From the NCBI GenBank assembly GCA_965370415.1, contig CBDUTJ010000059.1:1-14034 (forward strand): a DNA stretch of 14,034 nt, given 5' to 3'. The notes beneath the pieces were generated by a model that searched no databases, had not been told where the DNA came from, and worked only from the letters and a program-made list of their open reading frames with translations. Made by a program: the position numbers and the translations under genes. Positions 7,801 to 14,034 of this stretch are shown here, piece after piece (the stretch's first letter is position 1; each line of letters begins with the position of its first letter). The stretch comes from JACNIV01 sp965370415. GTDB lineage: Bacteria > Cloacimonadota > Cloacimonadia > Cloacimonadales > TCS61.

Positions 7801-8575
7801 GCCCTTTTTCTCTTTTCCATTCAGTATAGGGAAGAATGGCAGCCGCATCACGTGGTGTGTGAATAACCAGAATAGAACCAAAATCTGCCAACTCGTTTTC
7901 AAAACGAGTTCTATCGTAGTTTATGAAAATGGTGGAATACATGTGATGCATATCACGCATAATAATACGGGAAAATGATGTGATCGGGTTTATGGGCATC
8001 ATATTGTCATCGGAAAGTTTCACGGTTACGTTTGTATAAACACGCAGGATATTTCGGGCAGCATTATATTGGAAGGGATAAACATAAACGTTCACACCAC
8101 GAATATCTCTCAGGATATATGGTTCGGTTGTTTGAGTAACATTAACAGGATAGAGTTCATCTACCAGAGATTCTCGAACAATTTCGTAAGGAATAGTAGA
8201 AGGATCCTGGTTACGGTAAATAATTCCTCGTGATGGAACAAGCGGATGATCGAGTTCATATTCCACATAATCGGAAGAAACGATCTGCGTTGTAACGTTC
8301 CTGTCCGGTGAAATTTGAACCGAAGCATGAATGTAGGGAAGTGCGGCAAATCCTTTTTTGTTTGTTACCACACTACCTGCAAAATCGATCTCAGTGAACA
8401 TTTTACCATTTTTTTGTGTTTCGTTCAGTCTATAGTCACCAAGCTCAAATTCAAGGTCATACTCGGAACTTACGGGTTGATTGAAAGACACTTCAAATCC
8501 TTGTGAAGCGAACAAACCGGTTGCGCTTAACAAAAGAAGAAATGTTAATAAAACAACATTTTTTAAAGTTTTCAT
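4886..8575 (-). CDS. Secreted gingipain-like C25 cysteine peptidase, Arg-gingipain (RgpB) type
   Basis: A predicted exported endopeptidase of 1229 aa. Order of parts: signal peptide (1 to about 24, ending GLFAS); propeptide (about 25-224); C25 catalytic domain (about 226-570); Ig-like domain (about 571-655); two CARDB-like beta-sandwich repeats (about 656-772 and 776-885); a jelly-roll/cleaved-adhesin-like domain (about 893-1038); a carboxypeptidase-regulatory-like domain (about 1043-1122); and a FlgD/type IX-like sorting domain (about 1128-1229). The catalytic His is H426 in NYCGHGS and the nucleophile is C459 in VACVNGAF, 33 residues apart as in RgpB. D377 (GELDYVH) and W494 (SWDPPMRG) sit where RgpB has D163 and W284 of its Arg-binding S1 pocket, judged from memory of that protein. 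R221 and R224 at the propeptide border could be self-cleavage sites. It starts 16 bp after the upstream peptidase gene ends, with an aggaga site. The family is sure; Arg specificity is inferred. Confidence 0.9.
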   Translation of the reverse strand: MKTLKNVVLLTFLLLLSATGLFASQGFEVSFNQPVSSEYDLEFELGDYRLNETQKNGKMFTEIDFAGSVVTNKKGFAALPYIHASVQISPDRNVTTQIVSSDYVEYELDHPLVPSRGIIYRNQDPSTIPYEIVRESLVDELYPVNVTQTTEPYILRDIRGVNVYVYPFQYNAARNILRVYTNVTVKLSDDNMMPINPITSFSRIIMRDMHHMYSTIFINYDRTRFENELADFGSILVIHTPRDAAAILPYTEWKREKGHTVYVEEVATGTNVISLVSNQYTAHNDILYVQIVGDWADIQGATSGGAAADPNLGCVVGGDAYPDLIVGRFSSNSANDVTVQVNKSITYEQTPQLGETWYKAAIGIASSQGPGDDGELDYVHIQNIYDNKLDPFTYDTHTPIYDPSANATMVANAVNTGASIINYCGHGSMTSWGSSGFNNTHVNMLTNGEKLPFIISVACVNGAFDDGECFAEAWLKKDGGGAVGMYAATINQSWDPPMRGQDYLNDLLIGGYDYALYPGQNGITTDVQKTTYGAMCFNGSILMTMEEYGGGQPMMETWHVFGDASLQVRTDTPAEIVLSNNVVLMGVDFTTTITSGGSPVEGAFVTLYQDNVAYSGTTDLNGSVTISHSLIAGDAKMIITGFNIETIYDDITVILTAGPYVMFDSYVIDDSSGNNNNLLDYGESVLLDVTLSNVGTAQADNVDAILSTTDQYVTILDDNQNFGNIPAGQTVTQNGAFAFEVDGNVPDGHGILFTLEATDGTDTWTSTFIINAHAPVLEMGSYLIDDTAQGNGDYFWDAGETVDIFITVENNGSSDAFNVIGELLTADPYITINSSQADYGDITIGGSYEESFNATSSPSTPQAHMAIFNVAISSDGGVTGSGSFDVQIGDYLIEEYFTSFPPTGWAITGGSNWGGNNSSNAGGTAPEARFNWSPSTTAVQRLISLSVNTTGSSSLELEFKHYLDDYSSGYSLRVETTSDGANWNTVWEINPTGNVGPEILELDIITPDVGSSTFQLAFVFDGNSYNLDHWYLDDVILGGGPRILGYIEGNVTLLGGTGNVEEVIVNAGGITTNPDASGNYTLEVIPGTYDVTASLEGYITQTALGVEVLEGATTSDIDFVLEPEVGNDNVLIPVRTELTGNFPNPFNPTTSIKYALHEDSKINLEIFNIKGQKVKTLADGNQSAGYHTIMWDGKDNNGRTSASGLYFYKMVSEGNSSRYTSTKKMILLK
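4889..5185 (-). repeat. Sorting-domain coding repeat, copy 2 (in the RgpB-like gene)
   Basis: These 297 bp encode the last 99 residues of the 1229-aa peptidase. They align without gaps with the last 99 residues of the neighbouring 1084-aa peptidase (8595-8891). About 80 of 99 residues are identical by eye, and the DNA is also clearly similar. The block contains NFPNPFNPTTSIKYALHED, the core FNIKGQKVKTL and the end KKMILLK, which mark a C-terminal surface-sorting domain. Confidence 0.85.
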
Positions 8576-8591
8576 TATACTCTCCTATTTT

Positions 8592-11500
8592 CTATTTTAA
8601 TAAAATCATTTTCTTTATAGATGTATAGTCTCCGCTGTTCCCTTCGGAGACCATTTTGTAGAAATACAATCCACTGGCAGCAGCTTTGCCGGAGTTATCT
8701 TTTCCGTTCCACATAACTGTATGATAACCTGCAGATTGTTGCTTATCAACCAGTGTTTTCACTTTCTGACCCTTTATATTAAATATTTTAATACAGATTT
8801 TTGCATCTTCATGAAGTGCATATTTAATGGAAGTGGTAGGATTGAAAGGATTGGGAAAATTGCCGCTAAGTTCGGTGGTTACAGGAATAATAACCTCATT
8901 TGCATTAGTCTGTACATGTTCGATTACAGCATCTGTAGAGAGAGCAGATTGATATCCCCCACTATATACCGCTCTTATATTGTAGCAATAAGTTCCGTTC
9001 GGTACAGCAGAATCGAGAAAGGAAGTCTCCATAATATCATCCGCAATTATAACCATGTCGCGATATACTTTATAATGGGAAAAATCTCTGGTGGCTGGTT
9101 CATCCCAGGTTACAAGGATATCCAATCCCTGAGTTACAGCCTCCGGATTTTGAGGAACAGGAAGGATTAAAGTTACTGTTTCTATATTGGAAGGATCCGA
9201 TTCTCCAACGTGGAATAGTGCAGTAATGTAATATTGATAAACCCCGGCAGGTAGGACAGCATCTGTAAAGGTTAGGATTGCAGGATCGGTGATCTCAGCT
9301 ATCTCCAAACCATCCTTGTAAACTTTGTACCCGGTGAGGTCTCTTGTATTATCTGCACCACTCGGTTGATCCCAGGTAAGAACTATATCGTTAAAATTCT
9401 GGATCTCACCTGTCAGGTTTTGAGGTGGGAACATCGGTGCATATGCTTCTATCGAGAAATAACTGATCCAGGTATCTTCTGCAACTGCTTCCAATTCAAA
9501 ATAGACCATGTGACTATCAGGAATATCTCCTGCAGCTTCAATTGTAAATGCACCGGCAACAGTAACAATAGCACCAGCTGCAATATTGCCAAAGTTCTCA
9601 GTACCATCGACTATTGTTATATAAGGATCTGATGTTGTTATAGTTACTATAACATTTGTTGCCTGACTACTTCCTAAATTTTCCACACTCATATCAATAT
9701 CTACGATCTCTCCATTCTCAAGTGATCCATTCCCGTTGCCAGTGGCTGTATCATCGATAATATAGCTTTCGAACATAACATAAGGTCCACCACTAGGAAT
9801 AACTTCGATATCCTCAATGATAGGTACTCTATTTTGACGGGTAATTACTAATTGAGCAAAACCCGGATTTACAAACGGGTCGATTTCCAGGTCGATAAGA
9901 CCTGAGGTATCAACCAAGCCAACTCCATGACTAATTCCATTCATTGAAATTGACACATAAGAATATGGTTCTGCTGAAATTTGAACTGAAGACAGCCCCA
10001 GGAATATAGTGGACGGATAATTAACGATATTATCAGAAGGAACTCCAAAATAGGTGGTTAAAGACGGATCACCCATAATCGAGTAAATCTCCCAATAATA
10101 GTTTGAACTTCCACCTCCCTGAACAACAGCTAAATTTCCAGCCATGATAACAGCATAAGAAGTTGTATACCACTCGCTGAAAGGTTCACTATGGTCGTGG
10201 AACATGCCGTCATAAGCACCGGGACCTGTGCCTGCATAAGTAGGATGTGCAGTGACTGTTCCTGCACCAACACCCCACCAATAGTCTTCATCCCAATAAG
10301 TAGAATTTGTTCCACCAATGTAGCCAATAGCACCTTTGTTTTCTGCTCTCAGCCAAGCTTCACCAAAACAGGTTTGAACTTCAAATTTATTTGTTAAACA
10401 GCAATTTCCCACAGCTAATGGATATTTACTTTGGTTTTGAAGTCCGTTAATATCTGCTATGGTGAATTCAGGATCACACCATTCAGTTGAACCACCATGA
10501 GCAGTGTAATTGATATAGCTTACACCATCGCTGACATTCTGGATAATATTTGCAGAGTTACTTCCTGAATTGGGATACAAATATGTGTGTGAAAAAATTC
10601 CATGAGCAACATTAAAATAATTTTCAGTTCCATAATTTATCTGTCCATTTCCCCAGGTACTGCCATGATAAGTATCCATCCCAGCTATCATTACTACTTC
10701 ACCAAGAAAAGAGGGATCAGGCATTTCATACCTTTCATATTCAAGTGTTTTGTCGATTTGAGGTTGCAGTTCAGTTTCATTATTTGCCGAAAATCTTCCA
10801 TAATAAATTTCAGGAAGATAATCTCCTCCTTCTATTTTAACGTAATTCAGATCTGTGATATGACCACCTGTACTTCCATTCCAGGCAGGGATCTGTGCTA
10901 CGTCACCAACAAACAGAATGAAGGAAGGAGCTGGAAATTCTGGAGTTGCAGCATCCCACAAAGTTTGAATATAATTCTTTATGGATGTGGTTGTACTTCC
11001 AACTGCTGGATCATCAGTATAACCCACAATTACCTCGAAACCTTTCTGAATTTTCCATTCAATAAAAGGTTCCAATTGTGCTTCGAACATCGGGTCTGAA
11101 ATGATTACATACTTTATCGGATATCTGGTTAAATCTTCTCTTGAAGATATTGGAGTATAATTAAAAACGTAATTCTGGTAAGCAGATTCAAAGTACGGAG
11201 AATATGTTCTTATTCTTCTTAAATTTGTTTCAGCCAGATCTGTTCCTGTAAAATCGACACGAACATCAATGTTATTGAAAACTTTTATTGTTCCTGAAAC
11301 AGGATTATATTGAATTGGCTCTACGATCAACGTAAACAATCTCATTCCGCGCATTATCCCGATTTCTTCGACTCGCACAATGTCTTTATCGGAATAACTG
11401 GTTTCCAGATATGCTTGCGGGTTGTATTTGAATTCAATTGTGGAGGGATCTGCACTTTTGGGAACCGGTGGTTGAGCAGGCATTACAGGATAATTAATTC

Positions 11501-11846
11501 CATAATTGTCCAATTCATATTCCGTGGATTTATAGTTCAGAGATGTTATCTTGATCTCAGCACCAAAAGGAACAGCAATTATCTTTCTTATTGCCGGAAG
11601 CTTTGGTGTGCCTATTTTACCTGTATGTGTGTAGCCAGGTACATTTAACTGGGAAAAAGTTCCTTCCGGTGTATTCACATCGAATGATACGATCTCTGAT
11701 AATCTGAAATTAGCTTCCATTCCTGACATATCATTTCTTAACAGATGGGAATCGGTTTTTTCATATTTCAAATCAATTCCTAATTCTGATGAATAAAGAA
11801 ATGAGATTGCACTCAATATAATACAAATAACTAAAATTCTTCTCAT
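8592..11846 (-). CDS. Secreted gingipain-like C25 cysteine peptidase, Lys-gingipain (Kgp) type
   Basis: A predicted exported endopeptidase of 1084 aa and the first gene of the minus-strand pair. Order of parts: signal peptide (1 to about 20); propeptide (about 21-240); C25 catalytic domain (about 243-600); Ig-like domain (about 601-684); one CARDB-like repeat (about 687-803); two fibronectin type III domains (about 804-893 and 897-978); and a FlgD/type IX-like sorting domain (about 985-1084). The catalytic His is H450 in NYTAHGG, and the nucleophile should be the second Cys of GNCCLTN, C483, giving the 33-residue spacing of gingipains. T448, Y517 and D521 (TYWDEDYWW) match Kgp T442, Y512 and D516, and no Asp is found at the RgpB Arg-pocket position. 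Other Kgp-like blocks include VGSTTTSIK and GGDYLPEIY. The ATG has aggaga 6 nt upstream. The family is sure; Lys specificity is inferred from recalled Kgp residues. Confidence 0.9.
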   Translation of the reverse strand: MRRILVICIILSAISFLYSSELGIDLKYEKTDSHLLRNDMSGMEANFRLSEIVSFDVNTPEGTFSQLNVPGYTHTGKIGTPKLPAIRKIIAVPFGAEIKITSLNYKSTEYELDNYGINYPVMPAQPPVPKSADPSTIEFKYNPQAYLETSYSDKDIVRVEEIGIMRGMRLFTLIVEPIQYNPVSGTIKVFNNIDVRVDFTGTDLAETNLRRIRTYSPYFESAYQNYVFNYTPISSREDLTRYPIKYVIISDPMFEAQLEPFIEWKIQKGFEVIVGYTDDPAVGSTTTSIKNYIQTLWDAATPEFPAPSFILFVGDVAQIPAWNGSTGGHITDLNYVKIEGGDYLPEIYYGRFSANNETELQPQIDKTLEYERYEMPDPSFLGEVVMIAGMDTYHGSTWGNGQINYGTENYFNVAHGIFSHTYLYPNSGSNSANIIQNVSDGVSYINYTAHGGSTEWCDPEFTIADINGLQNQSKYPLAVGNCCLTNKFEVQTCFGEAWLRAENKGAIGYIGGTNSTYWDEDYWWGVGAGTVTAHPTYAGTGPGAYDGMFHDHSEPFSEWYTTSYAVIMAGNLAVVQGGGSSNYYWEIYSIMGDPSLTTYFGVPSDNIVNYPSTIFLGLSSVQISAEPYSYVSISMNGISHGVGLVDTSGLIDLEIDPFVNPGFAQLVITRQNRVPIIEDIEVIPSGGPYVMFESYIIDDTATGNGNGSLENGEIVDIDMSVENLGSSQATNVIVTITTSDPYITIVDGTENFGNIAAGAIVTVAGAFTIEAAGDIPDSHMVYFELEAVAEDTWISYFSIEAYAPMFPPQNLTGEIQNFNDIVLTWDQPSGADNTRDLTGYKVYKDGLEIAEITDPAILTFTDAVLPAGVYQYYITALFHVGESDPSNIETVTLILPVPQNPEAVTQGLDILVTWDEPATRDFSHYKVYRDMVIIADDIMETSFLDSAVPNGTYCYNIRAVYSGGYQSALSTDAVIEHVQTNANEVIIPVTTELSGNFPNPFNPTTSIKYALHEDAKICIKIFNIKGQKVKTLVDKQQSAGYHTVMWNGKDNSGKAAASGLYFYKMVSEGNSGDYTSIKKMILLK
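8595..8891 (-). repeat. Sorting-domain coding repeat, copy 1 (in the Kgp-like gene)
   Basis: These 297 bp encode residues 986-1084 of the 1084-aa peptidase. They are the partner of the block at 4889-5185, with the same length and about 80 of 99 residues shared. The upstream domains of the two proteins differ far more, so the sorting end has either been recently exchanged or is under strong constraint from a shared export machine. Confidence 0.85.
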
Positions 11847-12020
11847 TTTATTTCTCCTATACTTTTTTTATTTTATAACGTTTATTAGTTACGCAAAATT
11901 AATACCAAAAATTATTAATTCTGTTTTTATTGATATTTCTTATTAAATATTCTGTATAGTAAAACCATAATTTAAAAGAATTGACAAAAAAACAATTAAG
12001 TAGAATTTCAAAACAGTTGT
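11847..12020. promoter_or_regulatory. AT-rich divergent intergenic region
   Basis: This region separates the minus-strand peptidase operon from the plus-strand operon at 12031, so it should hold both promoters. It is very AT-rich and shows no gene. A consensus-like ttgaca at 11981-11986 could be a -35 box for the plus operon, but the nearest -10-like tagaat (12001-12006) is only 14 bp away, which is too close for a good sigma-70 promoter. For the minus strand only weak candidates are seen, such as tataaa on the complement near 11870-11880. No operator palindrome stands out. Confidence 0.35.
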
Positions 12021-12027
12021 GGAGGAG
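12021..12027 (+). promoter_or_regulatory. Ribosome-binding site that fixes the start at 12031
   Basis: The strong site ggaggag lies 3 nt before the ATG at 12031. The longer in-frame GTG at 12019 would put this site inside the coding region, so it is rejected as the start. Confidence 0.75.
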
Positions 12028-12030
12028 AAC

Positions 12031-12363
12031 ATGGATAAAAAGGCTTTTTTTGATAACATTCGAAAAGAAGCAAATACGGTATTATTAAAGGTTTTCGATA
12101 AAGTTGAGGAAGTCAGCAAGATATCTGCCTTGAAATTTAAAATAAGTGGATTAAAAGCACAAATAAGAGATCAAAAAACGGAAATTGGTGATTTTGTATA
12201 CAACAATCAAAAAGAGTTTAAAGAAAATGCAGAGATTCAGGAGCACACCAAGAAGATCAAAAAAATTGAAAAAGAAATCGAAACAAAAAAAGACCTGATC
12301 GCAAAATTGAAAGAAAAAGATGAAGAGAAAAAAGAAGAGGACACAAACACCCCTTCTCTGTGA
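12031..12363 (+). CDS. Small charged coiled-coil protein, function unknown
   Basis: A 110-aa protein that I cannot assign to a named family. No signal peptide, membrane segment or cysteine pair is seen. From about residue 25 to 100 it is heptad-like and almost all helix-forming (for example FKISGLKAQIRDQKTEIGDF, then KIKKIEKEIETKKDLIAKLK), so a coiled coil is likely. The tail is acidic/lysine rich (KEKDEEKKEED) and ends NTPSL. Small coiled-coil proteins with a similar lead segment (helix, then GDFVYNN-like Gly-x-x-[VI]-Tyr) occur in many bacteria, sometimes with a zinc ribbon, which is missing here. It is the first gene of the operon with ruvX (48 bp downstream) and mltG, which gives no clear hint of its job. 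The strong ribosome-binding site and codon use support a real gene. Confidence 0.75.
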   Translation: MDKKAFFDNIRKEANTVLLKVFDKVEEVSKISALKFKISGLKAQIRDQKTEIGDFVYNNQKEFKENAEIQEHTKKIKKIEKEIETKKDLIAKLKEKDEEKKEEDTNTPSL

Positions 12364-12411
12364 CAGATAACAGCCAAATTGTCCACATCGTTTACAGGAA
12401 AGAACTTACAT

Positions 12412-12825
12412 ATGGAATTATATAGAATTATGGGTATCGATCATGGTGCGGTACGGGTTGGTATTGCCATTAGCGATCCAATGCAGATTATTGCCCGTCC
12501 TTATAAAGTAATAACTAATAAAAATGACCTTCTTGATGAAATTGCTAGTATAATTAAGAAAGAGAAAATTGGGAAAATCATTCTGGGATTACCACTGAAT
12601 CTCGATGGAGAAGATACTCAAAAAACCAAAGAAGTACGCGATTTTGCAGAGAAATTGAAAAAGAGCATTTCTATTCCTGTAATTCTGTGGGATGAAAGAT
12701 ATACAACCGTAGAAGCAAATGAAGCCTTACAAAAAATGGGATACAATATACATGAGAGTAAAGATGTGATCGATAAAGTTGCTGCATCTTTAATACTAAG
12801 AAACTACCTGGAAAACAACAAATGA
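12412..12825 (+). CDS. ruvX: Putative pre-16S rRNA nuclease / Holliday junction resolvase-like protein (RuvX/YqgF)
   Basis: RuvX/YqgF proteins have an RNase H-like fold and act on the 5' end of pre-16S rRNA; a Holliday junction resolvase role has also been proposed. The family motifs are all present in a 137-aa protein of normal length: GIDHGAVRVGIAISDP (residues 8-23, catalytic D10), ILGLPLNLDGE (57-67), WDERYTTVEA (93-102) with E95, and KDVIDKVAASLIL (117-129) with D121. The start at 12412 is chosen because aggaaag (12396-12402) lies 9 nt upstream. An ATG at 12430 is also possible and would give the family's typical short lead. The longer TTG start at 12379 has no support. The end overlaps mltG as ATGA, and a ruvX-mltG neighbourhood is seen in many bacteria. 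Confidence 0.93.
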   Translation: MELYRIMGIDHGAVRVGIAISDPMQIIARPYKVITNKNDLLDEIASIIKKEKIGKIILGLPLNLDGEDTQKTKEVRDFAEKLKKSISIPVILWDERYTTVEANEALQKMGYNIHESKDVIDKVAASLILRNYLENNK

Positions 12826-13820
12826 AATTGCATAAAAAAATAATAACTATTTTTCTAATATTGTTTGTTTCTATAGGAAGTTATGTGATGTTCCTGTTTT
12901 TTCTGCCCAGACAGGTTAATGAAGTTCTGGTGGAAATTAAGAAAGGTGAAACAGCTCTTTCGATAGCTCAGAAACTTTCTGATCATAGGGTGATCCGTAG
13001 TAAAAACTCATTTTATATTTTTATTAAATTAACAAAATCCGCTGGAATTCTAAGTTATGGGAAATATTTATTCAAAGGTAGATTAGCTCTATCAGATGTA
13101 ATAGACACAATAAAATCCGGTAAAGTAGTTCTTCGTAAAGTGACTATTCCAGAAGGATTATCTGTAAGAAAGACAAGTAAACTATTAAGCAAAGAGAAAT
13201 TCGGAGATTTTCAGCGTTTCATGGAAATTTGCAATGATCCTCAGATCGCAAAGCAATTTACAGGTTTTTCCATTCCCAGCTTGGAAGGTTTTCTTTATCC
13301 CGAAACTTATCACTTCCCGGAAGGTGTTAGCGAGACATATATAATTTCTCATCTTGTAAAAAGCTTTTTTTCCCAAACAGCCGACCTGAACTTTGTACCT
13401 GATGAGCAACTGGATTTCTATGATGTGATAATCCTGGCATCGATCGTGGAACGTGAAGCTCGGGTGGAAGAAGAAAAACCCACCATTGCCAGTGTGTATT
13501 TGAACAGGTTGAATTATCACTACAGGCTGCAGGCAGATCCAACTATTGCGTATGCTTTAGAGGAGCAGGGTAAGACCAGGAAAAAAATATATTATAAAGA
13601 TCTAAGCATAGATTCTCCCTATAATACATACAAACATTATGGCTTGCCACCCACCCCTATCTGTAATCCTTCTGTTACTTCTATTCAAGCAGTTTTGGAG
13701 CCCGAAGAAACTGATTATTTCTTCTTTTTTGCTACTGGAACTGGTCAGCATGAATTTACAAAAACATACGATCAACATTTAAATCAGCAAAGAATTATAA
13801 AGAATAATAATAGAAAATAA
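12822..13820 (+). CDS. mltG: Endolytic murein transglycosylase MltG (YceG family)
   Basis: MltG cuts nascent peptidoglycan strands at the inner membrane and is thought to end glycan elongation. A single N-terminal membrane segment (about residues 7-29) is followed by a LysM-like region (about 35-100) and the YceG catalytic domain (about 105-325). The catalytic Glu is E210 in LASIVEREA, which matches E218 of the E. coli protein as recalled. Other signatures are EGFLYPETY (155-163), LQADPTIAYAL (236-246), SPYNTY (265-270), GLPPTPICNP (274-283) and the late FFFATGTGQHEF. At 332 aa the length is normal. It overlaps ruvX by 4 bp, so the two are probably translated together. The TAA stop overlaps an ATG (13820) of the next gene. 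Confidence 0.95.
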   Translation: MKLHKKIITIFLILFVSIGSYVMFLFFLPRQVNEVLVEIKKGETALSIAQKLSDHRVIRSKNSFYIFIKLTKSAGILSYGKYLFKGRLALSDVIDTIKSGKVVLRKVTIPEGLSVRKTSKLLSKEKFGDFQRFMEICNDPQIAKQFTGFSIPSLEGFLYPETYHFPEGVSETYIISHLVKSFFSQTADLNFVPDEQLDFYDVIILASIVEREARVEEEKPTIASVYLNRLNYHYRLQADPTIAYALEEQGKTRKKIYYKDLSIDSPYNTYKHYGLPPTPICNPSVTSIQAVLEPEETDYFFFFATGTGQHEFTKTYDQHLNQQRIIKNNNRK

Positions 13821-14034
13821 TGTTATATTGCACTTGGCAATAATTATCTCCTTTTCTAAAATACTAGGAGCTATTTCCAAAAAATTTAAACAACCCCCGG
13901 TAATAGGAATGCTGTTTCTGGGAATTGTGTTAAAACCTACTCTTTTGCATTTCATTGAACCTGATTCGGATTATTGTCTTCAGTTGAGAACATTTTACTT
14001 GACGATGTAATTCAAAAAATCAATTTCTTGTTGC
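13820..14034 (+). pseudogene. Start of a CPA2-type cation:proton antiporter-like gene, apparently frameshifted and cut by the window edge
   Basis: From a TTG at 13828 a 60-codon frame reads LAIIISFSKILG, then QPPVIGMLFLGIVLKPTLL, and stops at 14008-14010. This resembles the first helix and the start of the second in Kef/NapA-like Na+ or K+/H+ antiporters (usual pattern QP-V-GE-L-GI-LGP-LL). Two frame breaks are suspected. The ATG at 13820, which overlaps the mltG stop, is one frame away, and it would join the TTG frame if one base were missing near 13826. After 13965 another frame stays open to the window end and reads ENILLDDVIQKINFLL, the sort of segment expected next in the family. Either it is a decayed gene, or the sequence has small indel errors, or the TTG start is real and the gene simply ends early. 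Family assignment is tentative. Confidence 0.4.

Noticed and set aside
8721..9170. Open frames on the plus strand within the Kgp-like gene, including another at 10602-11099
   Set aside because: They are shadows of the peptidase coding strand, with no start signals and biased, unlikely composition.
12019..12030. Earlier GTG start for the coiled-coil protein
   Set aside because: It would include the strong ribosome-binding site as codons; the ATG at 12031 has that site just upstream.
11847..12030. Possible small RNA or tRNA in the divergent intergenic region
   Set aside because: The stretch is AT-rich and shows no cloverleaf, no strong hairpin and no terminator.
12379..12411. TTG start giving RuvX 11 more residues
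   Set aside because: No ribosome-binding site, and the added residues do not match the family, which begins just before the GIDxG motif.

Overview
The window looks like a chromosomal piece of a low-GC, Gram-negative-type bacterium that exports large surface proteases. Two giant secreted proteins end in the same FlgD-like/type IX-secretion-like sorting domain (NFPNPFNPTTSIKYAL and a KKMILLK end). Together with the gene content this suggests a lineage near Bacteroidota, most likely a Cloacimonadota-like bacterium. The lineage is inferred from protein style, not from a marker-gene phylogeny.

Layout. (1) Positions 1-4251, + strand: a tightly overlapping housekeeping operon of cmk (5' end outside the window), a plsC-type acyltransferase, ispH and a six-domain ribosomal protein S1 with very long Lys/Glu-rich ends. 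A hairpin terminator follows at 4273-4301. (2) 4321-4803, +: aroK (shikimate kinase), followed by a strong bidirectional terminator at 4826-4849 and a second palindrome at 4864-4884. (3) 4886-11846, - strand: two gingipain-like C25 cysteine peptidases, 16 bp apart and transcribed from 11846 toward 4886. The first transcribed (1084 aa) resembles Lys-gingipain (Kgp) and the second (1229 aa) resembles Arg-gingipain (RgpB). Both keep the His/Cys catalytic pair 33 residues apart, and each appears to keep its own specificity residues. (4) 11847-12030: an AT-rich divergent intergenic region. (5) 12031-13820, +: a small coiled-coil protein, ruvX/yqgF and mltG. At the right edge (13820-14034) lies the start of what looks like a cation:proton antiporter, split over reading frames.

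How the genes work together. The left operon joins nucleotide metabolism (Cmk), phospholipid synthesis (PlsC), isoprenoid precursor synthesis (IspH) and translation initiation (S1), a known kind of housekeeping neighbourhood. The central pair would form a secreted protein-degrading module that cuts after both basic residues, Arg and Lys, if the specificity inference holds. This parallels the RgpB/Kgp division of labour of Porphyromonas gingivalis and is the most interesting feature here. The right operon combines DNA maintenance (RuvX) and peptidoglycan synthesis termination (MltG).

No tRNA, rRNA, CRISPR array or insertion sequence was seen. All statements rest on reading the sequence and on family motifs recalled from memory; no alignment or database search was run.
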